Source: an uncultured Burkholderiales bacterium
Lineage (GTDB): Bacteria; Pseudomonadota; Gammaproteobacteria; Burkholderiales; Burkholderiaceae_C
NCBI GenBank assembly: GCA_903870145.1
Contig: CAIQBO010000001.1
Location: forward strand, 1 to 64,000
Reading direction: 5' to 3'
Length of the DNA stretch: 64,000 bases
Of the stretch, positions 18,312 through 26,098 are shown piece by piece. Both the position numbers and the translations under genes were made by a program. Every line of letters starts with the position of its first letter. Position 1 is the stretch's first letter. The notes beneath the pieces are model-generated. The model did no database searches. It was given only the letters and a program-made list of their open reading frames with translations, and had not been told where the DNA came from.

Positions 18312-18339
18312 ACATGCTTACACTCCATTACCAACTTAA

Positions 18340-18354
18340 ATTGGTATAACCATT
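18340..18354. promoter_or_regulatory. GntR/FadR-type operator 2 upstream of dctP
   Basis: ATTGGT-ATA-ACCATT repeats operator 1 with one mismatch in the right arm. Its centre is 45 bases from that of operator 1, just before the AGGAGG ribosome-binding site of dctP. Paired sites suggest cooperative or looping repression by the FadR-type regulator at the end of the operon. Confidence 0.7.
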
Positions 18355-18365
18355 AGGAGGCAACA

Positions 18366-19361
18366 ATGCGAAATTTAAAAACCTTGATCGTCACTGGACT
18401 GATTGCGCTAACGGGCTCATGGGCCTGCGCCAAAACCACTTTCACACTGTCAACACCCGACCCTGACAATTCTGAAATCACCCTGGCCGCTAAAAAGTTC
18501 GCGGAATTGGTTGCAACGAAAACGGGGGGAGAGGTCGAAATTAAAGTGTTTGCCAACGGGCAGTTGTATGGTGGAGACCCGTCTGCAGCAGTTCGTCAGC
18601 TGGCGGGGGGTTCACTAGACATGCTGCTGTTGTCGTCCTCGCTTTACGCCAACTTCAATCCAAAGTTCACAGCCATTTCAATTCCCTATTTATTTGACGA
18701 TAACGCACAACTGCGCGCCTACTTGGCGGGTCCATTGGGACAAGAGTTGTTAGCCGATTTGAACGGCATCGGTTTGAAGGGCATCAGCATGTGGCAACGC
18801 CCTTTCCGTCAAATGACGAATTCCAAAAAGGCCATTCAAACTCCTCAAGACTTGGCTGGCATGAAGTTTCGTGTGCCAAACAATCCTCTGTGGGTTGAGT
18901 TCTTCGGGAAAATGGGCGCGGCCCCTACTCCCATGGCATTTGGCGAGGTGTACAACGCATTGCAAATGAAGGTGGTTGATGGACAGGAAAACCCCATCAA
19001 CATCCCTGTCACAGCAAAGTTTTATGAAGTGCAAAAATACGCCACGATTTCCAACCACATGGCAGACGGCTGGGTACTGGCCATCAACCCCGGGAAATAT
19101 GGCGCACTGTCTGAGAAAGACAAGCAAGCCCTTCAAGCCGCAGCAACAGAAGCCGAGACATGGAAAGCTGCAAATGACGCTGCCGATGCCAAACAGTCAG
19201 TTGATTTTCTTGTCTCTAAAGGTGTGGCAGTCAACACCCTGACGGCTGAGCAACAAAAAGCATTTGTGGGTGTTGCCAAAGAATTGTTCCCGAAATTTTC
19301 ACAACTGGTGAAAGATCAGAACTTCTTCAATAAAACATTGACGTTTGTTGGCAAAAAGTAA
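18366..19361 (+). CDS. dctP: TRAP transporter substrate-binding protein DctP
   Basis: The 331-residue precursor begins with a signal peptide (MRNLKTLIVTGLIALTGSWACA). The DctP fold is visible in AAKKFAELVATKTGGEVEIKVFANGQLYG, the carboxylate-binding Arg region MKFRVPNNPLWVEFF, and MKVVDGQENPINIP. The AGGAGG ribosome-binding site is excellent. In TRAP systems this protein captures a ligand, often a carboxylate or polyol, and delivers it to DctQM. It starts an operon that continues with aldolase, dehydrogenase and kinase genes, so the ligand is likely a sugar alcohol or sugar acid. The gene symbol reflects the family only. Confidence 0.93.
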   Translation: MRNLKTLIVTGLIALTGSWACAKTTFTLSTPDPDNSEITLAAKKFAELVATKTGGEVEIKVFANGQLYGGDPSAAVRQLAGGSLDMLLLSSSLYANFNPKFTAISIPYLFDDNAQLRAYLAGPLGQELLADLNGIGLKGISMWQRPFRQMTNSKKAIQTPQDLAGMKFRVPNNPLWVEFFGKMGAAPTPMAFGEVYNALQMKVVDGQENPINIPVTAKFYEVQKYATISNHMADGWVLAINPGKYGALSEKDKQALQAAATEAETWKAANDAADAKQSVDFLVSKGVAVNTLTAEQQKAFVGVAKELFPKFSQLVKDQNFFNKTLTFVGKK

Positions 19362-19371
19362 GCGGACTGAT

Positions 19372-19902
19372 ATGCAAGCCCCACAAGATGAACTGAACAA
19401 AAACCCACCGAGCATGGGTGCCCGTGTATTGACGGGGCTGACCGATGGCATTTGCGGCATAGCCGTTGCAGCTATCGTGCTCGTTGTTCTGATTCAGGTT
19501 GTGGGGCGGCTCTTGGATTCACCGTTTTCATGGACCGAAGAGTTGACAAGGGCTTGCTTCATTTGGATGGTTTTTACGGGAGTGGCAGCAAGCATCCGGC
19601 ACGCAGATGCTGCTCGCGTCACAGTCTTGCTGAATTATTTTCCAAAATTTGTAAAAAATAGTGCGTTGCCCATTTATGTGCTTTGCAATTTAATTTTCTC
19701 TACGCTGACCATTTGGACTGGTTTGTATTTGGTGCGTCAACAAGTTGTCATGCATGAGCATATTGCGACACTGGGTGTACCAAGCTGGACCGTCGGTATC
19801 GTTCTACCCTTGTCCGCCGCTTTGTCAATCTTCAGTCTCATTCAGTCTTTGAAATTGCACCGCAACATTATTGCTGTGACTGAAATTAGCATGCAGGAAT
19901 AA
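19372..19902 (+). CDS. dctQ: TRAP transporter small permease DctQ
   Basis: The protein of 176 residues has four predicted membrane segments and the DctQ motif VVGRLLDSPFSWTEELTRACFIWMVF (split across the first two segments), with LGVPSWTVGIVLPLS near the end. An ATG at 19345 would overlap dctP, so the ATG at 19372, ten bases after the dctP stop, is preferred; its ribosome-binding site is weak. It forms the small integral subunit that scaffolds DctP and DctM. Confidence 0.9.
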   Translation: MQAPQDELNKNPPSMGARVLTGLTDGICGIAVAAIVLVVLIQVVGRLLDSPFSWTEELTRACFIWMVFTGVAASIRHADAARVTVLLNYFPKFVKNSALPIYVLCNLIFSTLTIWTGLYLVRQQVVMHEHIATLGVPSWTVGIVLPLSAALSIFSLIQSLKLHRNIIAVTEISMQE

Positions 19903-19912
19903 GACCACTTTC

Positions 19913-21193
19913 ATGAGCTTAACTCTTCTTTTTTTATTTCTTCTGCTTTGCGCATTAGGCTGCCCCTTGGCCATTGCACTTGGCCTATCAAGCGTTGCCA
20001 GCATTGTGATTTTCACATCAACGCCAGTGCATGTGCTTTCAGAGAGCATGTTCTCTGCAATGAATTCTTTTTTGCTTGTTGCTGTTCCCTTGTTTCTGTT
20101 GGTGGGCCAATTGATGGACAAAGGCGGCGTGGCTGATCGAATATTTGACTTTGCGCATGCCATGGTGGGTTGGCTGCCCGGCGGCATGGGGCACGTCAAT
20201 GTGGCCTCCTCTGTTGTGTTTGGCGGCATATCAGGCTCCTCAGTTGCAGACATTGCTTCGCTGGGTGCCATTGAAATTAACGCGATGGTCAAGCATGGCT
20301 ACGAAAAAGGTTATGCCGTTGGAATGACACTGGCAACGTCGACCTTGTCCTCCATCATCCCGCCATCTATCTTGATGGTGATTGCAGGGTCTATCGCCAA
20401 TCAGTCGATAGGCCTGCTTTTAATTGCAGGTTTAGTCCCAGGCCTTTTCATTGCTGCTTTCTTAATGGTTTACAACCACATCTACAGCGTTCGGCGGGGT
20501 GTCTGCAAACCAACCCCCTTCGACTTCAAGCATTTCATCAAGTCAGCGGTTCGGGCATTTCTGCCCATGATGACACCTGTCATCTTGATGGTGGGTATCT
20601 TGGATGGTTTTTTCACGCCCACTGAAGCAGCGGCAATTGCAGTGGTTTACACCTTCTTCATTGCTGCACTTGTTTACAAAAAAATCACCTGGGCAGACAT
20701 GGCTGAAATGCTGAAAGAAACCGGGCGTTCGAGTGGTGGCATTTTGTTCATTGCTGCAACAGGCAAACTTGCTGCCTGGGTTTTTGCATTTGATGGCTTG
20801 CCAGTCATGATTGGGACTTGGTTGGGCTCCATCACAAAAGATCCAACCATGATCATGATCATCTTATTTTTATTTCTGATCGTGGTTGGCATGTTCATGG
20901 ATGCGATTGCAGCCATGTTCATCCTCATCCCGATCTTGGTGCCTCCTGCAGTTTCACTGGGAGTCGATCCTATTCATCTGTTGGTCATCATTGTCATCAC
21001 TTTGACCTTAGGTCTTGTCACGCCGCCGGTGGGGGTGTGTTTATTCGCAGTCGCCAAGGTCACCAACATGTCTTTGGAAGAAGTGATCAAGTCTTCGACT
21101 GGCCCAGTCTCGGTGTTGATTGTCTCTATCGCTGCCTTGGTTTTATTTCCTGTTTTGGTCATTGGTCCGTTGAAATTGTTCGGACTTTATTAA
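19913..21193 (+). CDS. dctM: TRAP transporter large permease DctM
   Basis: The 426-residue protein is a hydrophobic DctM/SiaM-like subunit with about 12 membrane segments. Motifs include GSSVADIASLGAIEINAM, TLSSIIPPSILMVIAGS, FFTPTEAAAIAVVY and ITLTLGLVTPPVGVCLFA, which form the sodium and substrate sites in this family. It completes the TRAP importer. The next gene begins 26 bases after its stop. Confidence 0.95.
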   Translation: MSLTLLFLFLLLCALGCPLAIALGLSSVASIVIFTSTPVHVLSESMFSAMNSFLLVAVPLFLLVGQLMDKGGVADRIFDFAHAMVGWLPGGMGHVNVASSVVFGGISGSSVADIASLGAIEINAMVKHGYEKGYAVGMTLATSTLSSIIPPSILMVIAGSIANQSIGLLLIAGLVPGLFIAAFLMVYNHIYSVRRGVCKPTPFDFKHFIKSAVRAFLPMMTPVILMVGILDGFFTPTEAAAIAVVYTFFIAALVYKKITWADMAEMLKETGRSSGGILFIAATGKLAAWVFAFDGLPVMIGTWLGSITKDPTMIMIILFLFLIVVGMFMDAIAAMFILIPILVPPAVSLGVDPIHLLVIIVITLTLGLVTPPVGVCLFAVAKVTNMSLEEVIKSSTGPVSVLIVSIAALVLFPVLVIGPLKLFGLY

Positions 21194-21219
21194 TTTTTTT
21201 TCATTCATTGGAGTATTTC

Positions 21220-22032
21220 ATGTCTGTTGGCAAACAAGTTCGCATGCGTCGTCTGCTGGGCCCCTCAGGGCGCATGTTGGCAATTACTGTTGATCACCCG
21301 ATCACCCGAGGATTAATGCCAGGGTTGGAAGACATTCACGCCACAATGAAAAAAGTCGTTCGCGGCAAACCTGACGCCATCACCATGCACAAAGGAATTG
21401 CACACAAAGTGTTTCCGCCCTATGCAGGTGAGGTTGCCATGATTTTGAAAGTCAGCGCCTATTCGGTTCAATACCATCCTCATTTCGATGCGCCAGTTGC
21501 AGACGTCGAGGAAGCTGTGCGACTTGGCGCCGATGCCGTATCGGTTGGCTGCATCGTCGGAGGCCCTGAGCAAGCTGAACAACTGACTTTCCTAGGGCGC
21601 ATCTCGAAGGACGCCCAATCCATGGGCATGCCTTTGGTTGCACACATTTACCCCAAAGGAACCATGATCAAAGATCCGTACGACGCCAAGGCGGTCACCT
21701 ATGCGGCTCGCGTAGGCGCTGAATTGGGCGTGGACATCATTAAAACTTTGTGGACTGGTTCAGCCGAGAGTTTCCGAAGTGTGGTGGAAGGTTGCCCTGC
21801 CATTGTTGCATTGGCAGGTGGCGACATGGGTGAAACACTGGAAGACTACCTGCGCATGACTCGCGAAGCGCTTGACGTAGGTTTGGGAGGCGTCACGTAT
21901 GGCCGTTTTGTATGGCAACACCCTCATACAAGCAGCGTGATCAAAGCCTTGAGTGCTCTGATTCATCAAAATGCAAGCGTCATTCAAGCACTGGCAATTT
22001 ATGAGGCTGACGTTGCAGCGGAGGCTCAATGA
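21220..22032 (+). CDS. class I aldolase of the DhnA/LacD-like (FbaB/LsrF) family
   Basis: The protein of 270 residues has a TIM-barrel aldolase pattern: LAITVDHPITRGLMPGLED, MHKGIAHK, the Schiff-base Lys in GVDIIKTLWTG, LAGGDM and GVTYGRFVWQH. Such enzymes cleave or build ketose phosphates or transfer acetyl or aldehyde groups. The reading frame extends upstream into dctM, but the ATG at 21220 has a GGAG ribosome-binding site and matches the family start. It lies within a TRAP, dehydrogenase and FGGY kinase operon, which suggests cleavage of a ketose phosphate made by the kinase. Exact substrate is unknown. Confidence 0.9.
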   Translation: MSVGKQVRMRRLLGPSGRMLAITVDHPITRGLMPGLEDIHATMKKVVRGKPDAITMHKGIAHKVFPPYAGEVAMILKVSAYSVQYHPHFDAPVADVEEAVRLGADAVSVGCIVGGPEQAEQLTFLGRISKDAQSMGMPLVAHIYPKGTMIKDPYDAKAVTYAARVGAELGVDIIKTLWTGSAESFRSVVEGCPAIVALAGGDMGETLEDYLRMTREALDVGLGGVTYGRFVWQHPHTSSVIKALSALIHQNASVIQALAIYEADVAAEAQ

Positions 22033-23069
22033 AAGCCGCTGTTTTAAGGGCCCCACAAGTGCTGGAGGTTGGAGACATTGAAACCCCAGAGGCTGGTCCA
22101 GGCGAATTGATATTGTCTGTTCGCGCAGCAACAGTTTGCGGAACTGACTTGAGAATTCTTTCTGGCAAGAAAACCAAAGGGGTCAGGTTTCCTTCCATCA
22201 TTGGCCATGAATTCGCTGGTGTTGTCGTTCAAACGGGTTCTGGCGTCACAGCGTTTAAAAATGGTGACCGTGTTTGTATGGACCCCGTTATTCCATGCCG
22301 TGCTTGCAGCTATTGCAAAGCAGGCCTTGAAAATGTGTGTTTGAACCGCCAAGCCATGGGCTACGAATTTGATGGGGGTTTTGCAGAATTTGTTCGCATA
22401 CCGGCCATTGCTTTAACTTCTGGCAACGTTTTCAAAATGCCAAACGGCATGAGCTTTGAAGCTGCGGCACTGAGTGAACCTTTGGCCTGCTGCATCAATG
22501 GGCAAAAGAATGCGCAAGTAGGCTTGGGCGATTCGGTTTTGATCATGGGAGCCGGCCCTATTGGGCTGATGCATGCCGCCTTGGCCAAAGCTGCAGGCGC
22601 AAGGCAGGTCATCATCAGTGAGCCCAACGCAAGCAGACGACAAGCTGCCCTTGAGCGAGGCGTGAACCATGCCTGCGATCCAATGAAAGAAAGCCTTCTT
22701 GATTTCGTCAAACAAAGGACAGATGGTCTTGGCGCTGATGTGGTAATTTTGGCCATCGGTGTCCCTGCTTTGGCCAACGAAGCATTGAGCATCGTTCGCA
22801 AAGGTGGACGCGTGAATTTGTTTGCCGGTTTTTCGCAAGGCGATATGTCCAGCATCGATGTTAACTTGATTCACTACAATGAAATTACAGTGACGGGTGC
22901 CAGCGCGTTGACTCGCCAAGGCTATGAGCTGGCATTGCATATGCTCTCCAGCGGTCAGATCGATGCCACATCACTCATCACACATCGCTACGCTGTAGCA
23001 GACTCCATGGCAGCGTTTGAAGCAGCAAGCAATGGTTCGGCTTTGAAGGTGGCAATTCACAATGAATGA
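22029..23069 (+). CDS. zinc-dependent alcohol dehydrogenase (polyol dehydrogenase-like)
   Basis: The 346-residue medium-chain dehydrogenase has catalytic zinc ligands Cys in VCGTDLRILSG and His-Glu in IGHEFAGVV. Four structural Cys lie in CRACSYCKAGLENVC, and the Rossmann motif is VLIMGAGPIGLMHA. The architecture is that of sorbitol, threonine or butanediol dehydrogenases. It overlaps the aldolase gene by four bases (ATGA) and the kinase gene by eight. The expected role is oxidation of an imported polyol to a ketose. Asp or Glu for NAD+ preference is consistent with SEPNASRR after the second strand. Confidence 0.94.
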   Translation: MKAAVLRAPQVLEVGDIETPEAGPGELILSVRAATVCGTDLRILSGKKTKGVRFPSIIGHEFAGVVVQTGSGVTAFKNGDRVCMDPVIPCRACSYCKAGLENVCLNRQAMGYEFDGGFAEFVRIPAIALTSGNVFKMPNGMSFEAAALSEPLACCINGQKNAQVGLGDSVLIMGAGPIGLMHAALAKAAGARQVIISEPNASRRQAALERGVNHACDPMKESLLDFVKQRTDGLGADVVILAIGVPALANEALSIVRKGGRVNLFAGFSQGDMSSIDVNLIHYNEITVTGASALTRQGYELALHMLSSGQIDATSLITHRYAVADSMAAFEAASNGSALKVAIHNE

Positions 23070-24567
23070 AGTGTTATTGGGCATCGATGCTGGAACAAGT
23101 GCCATCAAAGTCTGTGCCTTTGATGCCAAAGGGTCGTTGCTTAAAAAAGTTCAACGCTTTGTGCCCATCATCACTCCCTATCCTCTCTGGGCAGAAATTG
23201 ATCTCCAAAGGTATTGGGAATTGCTAGTTCAGGCGCTGCATGAAGTTTCAATGCAGACAGGGCCAATCACCTCCGTTGGACTTTCGACAACTTGTCCAAC
23301 AACTATTTTTCTCGACAAAAATCTCAAGCCTTTGCGCCATGCCATGGTTTATCTGGATGGGCGATCAGACGAAATCATTGGCAAAGTAACTGGCAGTGAC
23401 ATGCTTGCTTTTCAAAAAATTTCAGGCAATCGTGCGAGCACATCCACTTGCTGGGCCGCCAATCTCAATTGGGTCAAGGAAAACGAACCCGAGGTATGGA
23501 ATAAGGTGCATAAGGTCTGCATGCTCAACAGTTACATTGCCATGCGCTTGACTGGCAATTTGGCAATCGATCCAACCCAAGCGTCTTATTCAGGTTTGGT
23601 CGATGTGCAGCAAACAAGGCCTCAATGGTCTGAGAAATTACTGGCACTGTGGGATACTCCCGCCAATTTTCTGCCCCCTCTTTTAGAGGGTTCGCAATTG
23701 GTTGGCTGCATCACCAGCGAAGTGTCGAATCAAATTCCCATTGCCTCTGGTGTACCTGTGGCTTTGGGCGTTGCAGATACAGCTGCAGCCGCATTCGCAA
23801 TGCAGTTGTATGAATCAGGTCAGGTATTTGAATCCGTAGGTACCTCAGGCGTCATTTCCTTTTGCTTAGATCAACCCGATTTTGAGCTGGGTTTTCTCAA
23901 CCGTTACCACGTCTACCCCAGCCGATGGCTTGCGCATGGCGCGATGTCCACCTTGGGAGGTTCATTTGGCTGGTTGCAAAGCAAAATCTGGCCCGAAGTG
24001 CAGTCACTGGCTGAATTAGAGCGCTTGGCCCAAGAGTCTTTGCCAGGTTCAAATGGCCTGATTTTTCTGCCCTACTTGGCTGGGGAGCGAAGTCCGATTT
24101 GGGACGCTCAAGCCAGTGCAGCTTGGATTGGACTTAGGCTGGCCCATAACAGAGCCGACATGATCAGGGCAGTATTTGAAGGCACTGCATTTGGGCTACG
24201 GCAAATCATGGATTTAGCGCAAGCCAAATGGGGGCTTCACCCTGCGAAATTGGTTGGCGTGGGTGGCGGGTCCCACAGCCGGTTTTGGGCGCATATCAAA
24301 GCAGATATTTTGCAACTTGACTATGGCATGACCGAATTTCAAGATGCCAGTGCGCTGGGTGCCGCTATGCTAGGGGGCGTTGCAAGCGGATATTTTTCAG
24401 GATTGCAGGACAATGCCCTGCCTTGTGTCAAAGTATCATCACAATGGGTAAAACCTTCCAAAGCCCCGCACATTGAAACCTACAAACACCATTTTGATAT
24501 CTTTACTCGTTTGTATCCGGTTTTATCTGAATCGATGCATTTTTTGGGACAAAAAGTTCCATCTTGA
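23062..24567 (+). CDS. FGGY-family carbohydrate kinase
   Basis: The 501-residue kinase has the ATPase-fold motifs LLGIDAGTSAIKVCAFDAKG, GVADTAAAAFA, VFESVGTSGVISF, the FGGY signature region LIFLPYLAGERSPIW and VGVGGGSHSRFWAHIKAD with DASALGAAML. It is closest in style to xylulokinases. It should phosphorylate a ketose or similar sugar using ATP. Translation is probably coupled to the dehydrogenase gene by the eight-base overlap. Together with the aldolase it would yield triose or glycolaldehyde fragments. Confidence 0.94.
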   Translation: MNEVLLGIDAGTSAIKVCAFDAKGSLLKKVQRFVPIITPYPLWAEIDLQRYWELLVQALHEVSMQTGPITSVGLSTTCPTTIFLDKNLKPLRHAMVYLDGRSDEIIGKVTGSDMLAFQKISGNRASTSTCWAANLNWVKENEPEVWNKVHKVCMLNSYIAMRLTGNLAIDPTQASYSGLVDVQQTRPQWSEKLLALWDTPANFLPPLLEGSQLVGCITSEVSNQIPIASGVPVALGVADTAAAAFAMQLYESGQVFESVGTSGVISFCLDQPDFELGFLNRYHVYPSRWLAHGAMSTLGGSFGWLQSKIWPEVQSLAELERLAQESLPGSNGLIFLPYLAGERSPIWDAQASAAWIGLRLAHNRADMIRAVFEGTAFGLRQIMDLAQAKWGLHPAKLVGVGGGSHSRFWAHIKADILQLDYGMTEFQDASALGAAMLGGVASGYFSGLQDNALPCVKVSSQWVKPSKAPHIETYKHHFDIFTRLYPVLSESMHFLGQKVPS

Positions 24568-24576
24568 GATTTGGAT

Positions 24577-25281
24577 ATGAGTGAAGAAGCCGATGGCCTG
24601 CTGATTCGAATCATTGAAATCGCCATGCGAACACGGCCAGATGAGCATGGTCGAGTGCGCTTGCCCACGGAACGTGAATTGTCTGAACTTCTGAATGTGC
24701 AGCGACCCACTGTTCGCGAACGCTTAACCGTCTTAGAAACCTTGGGGTTCGTCAACCGCCGACAAGGAAGCGGCACCTTTTTGTCACTGCCTAATGCGCA
24801 AGTTCTGCAGTTTTACTTCGAGGTGAGTTTAAAGCTGGGGTTTTTGTCACTGGATCAAATTCAAAAAGCGCTTGAAATGATTGGCATGGAAATGGCCATG
24901 ACAGCCGCAATTGATGCCAGCAACGACGAGCTTGACGGACTCGAAGAAATTTTGACTCACATGGTCAATGCCACCAGCATTGACACATTCGCCCAATGTC
25001 AACTTGACTTTCATATTGGATTGGCCCGCGCTTCTCACAATCCGGTCATCATGCTCATCATTGACGGTTTAACGAGCGTGATTCGTGTTGTGATGACCAG
25101 CCATATTCGAATGATCTCCGTGGTCAAAGGCAGCTTTGATCGCAGTCTTTTGACCTATAAGTCAGTGGTTCAGGCTTTGCGCGATCGAGAGCCAGAAACG
25201 GCTCGACTTGCCCTGCAGGAATGCTACACATTGTGGCGGCGTGAGTCCTCCAAAATATCCATTCTTTCGGTCAAAGAATGA
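24577..25281 (+). CDS. GntR/FadR-family (FCD) transcriptional regulator
   Basis: The protein of 234 residues has an N-terminal winged helix (VRLPTERELSELLNVQRPTVRERL, RRQGSGTF) and a helical FCD-like domain with the metal-ligand His in LDFHIGLARASHNPVI. It is the last gene of the TRAP operon. The ATG at 24577, nine bases after the kinase stop, is preferred to the TTG at 24571. It is the natural candidate to bind the two TGGTnnnACCA operators upstream of dctP and to sense a pathway sugar. Confidence 0.92.
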   Translation: MSEEADGLLIRIIEIAMRTRPDEHGRVRLPTERELSELLNVQRPTVRERLTVLETLGFVNRRQGSGTFLSLPNAQVLQFYFEVSLKLGFLSLDQIQKALEMIGMEMAMTAAIDASNDELDGLEEILTHMVNATSIDTFAQCQLDFHIGLARASHNPVIMLIIDGLTSVIRVVMTSHIRMISVVKGSFDRSLLTYKSVVQALRDREPETARLALQECYTLWRRESSKISILSVKE

Positions 25282-25286
25282 TTGAG

Positions 25287-25304
25287 GTTTTGCATCTGCA
25301 AAAC
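25287..25304. terminator. hairpin between convergent regulator genes
   Basis: GTTTTGCA (25287-25294) and TGCAAAAC (25297-25304) form a compact stem six bases after the stop of the FadR-type gene. The opposing GntR gene ends at 25372. No strong T-run follows, so the terminator role is tentative. Confidence 0.35.
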
Positions 25305-25371
25305 TCCTACTGTTTATCCTGAGTTTTGAAACGCCTGAACGCAGTGTTTAAAGCAAGCGCTGAAAGGCTTC

Positions 25372-26013
25372 TCAGCTGACCCTTTTGATCGTATTTTCAA
25401 AATGCGTTTGAACAGCCTTTTTGATCCGTTTGATATTTCGCTGTTTCAAAGCCGCAGCAATTTCTTCATGTTCTTCCAGGGCCTCGCGCCAATTGTCAGG
25501 CGTGCTGTTGCCGCTGTAGCGCAAACTGCGCATGCGTTTGCTCAAGGTTTGATGAACCATCGACAAAGACTCGTTGTTGGCCATCTCAACCAGCGCATCA
25601 TGAATATTTTGATTCAATTCAAAGTACTCCGAGCGTTTGCCTTTGGCGTACAAGGTTTTCATTTTTTCATGCATAGACAACACATGGTCGATTTTCTTTG
25701 GATCAGCCGCACACGCTTTTTGCGCTGCGAAACTCTCCAGCATTGCCATGACTTGCAACATATCACTGGCATCTTTGGCACTGAATGTTTTGACAACAGC
25801 ACCTCTTAAGGGCAGCAAGTCGACCAAGCCTTCGGAGGCCAAAACTTTAAGCGCTTCTCTGATGGGGGTACGCGAAACGCCAAAATTTCGGCTGATTTCC
25901 AACTCTGGCACGCGTTGGCCGGGTTTAATTATGGATTCCACAATCATGTTGCGAAGTCTTGCCGTCACCTCTGAGTGCAGCGATGGTCTGGCAATAGGTT
26001 CTTTCGAAAGCAT
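25372..26013 (-). CDS. GntR-family (FCD) transcriptional regulator
   Basis: The 213-residue protein has an N-terminal GntR helix-turn-helix (PGQRVPELEISRNFGVSRTPIREAL, LRGAVV) and an FCD domain with ELNQNIHDALVEMANNESL carrying the usual Asp/His metal-binding pattern. It is divergent from the pdxA-like gene. A perfect 20-bp palindrome lies in the 85-base gap, so it very likely controls that gene and itself. The ligand should be an acid related to the PdxA-like enzyme or the Bug proteins downstream. Confidence 0.93.
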   Translation of the reverse strand: MLSKEPIARPSLHSEVTARLRNMIVESIIKPGQRVPELEISRNFGVSRTPIREALKVLASEGLVDLLPLRGAVVKTFSAKDASDMLQVMAMLESFAAQKACAADPKKIDHVLSMHEKMKTLYAKGKRSEYFELNQNIHDALVEMANNESLSMVHQTLSKRMRSLRYSGNSTPDNWREALEEHEEIAAALKQRNIKRIKKAVQTHFENTIKRVS

Positions 26014-26058
26014 TCAACTCCAAGGAAAATACCAATTCGCCATTGTAATCGAGCGCCT

Positions 26059-26080
26059 TATAATCTGTAATTACAGATTA
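26059..26080 (+). promoter_or_regulatory. pdxA-like promoter -10 overlapping a perfect 20-bp operator palindrome
   Basis: TAATCTGTAATTACAGATTA (26061-26080) is identical to its reverse complement. A consensus -10 box TATAAT (26059-26064) on the plus strand overlaps its left end, with a weak TTCGCC -35 17 bases upstream. It lies 18 bases before the pdxA-like start and 47 bases from the divergent GntR start. This is a typical operator for GntR/FCD autoregulation. Confidence 0.8.
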
Positions 26081-26098
26081 CAACAGACCGGAGTTCGA

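Noticed and set aside
20818..21219. 134-residue N-terminal extension of the class I aldolase frame into dctM
   Set aside because: It overlaps the dctM coding sequence, while the ATG at 21220 has a ribosome-binding site and matches the family N-terminus.
25637..26098. N-terminal extension of the PdxA-like frame
   Set aside because: It is antisense to the GntR gene and would cross the operator palindrome; the ATG at 26099 begins at the conserved start.
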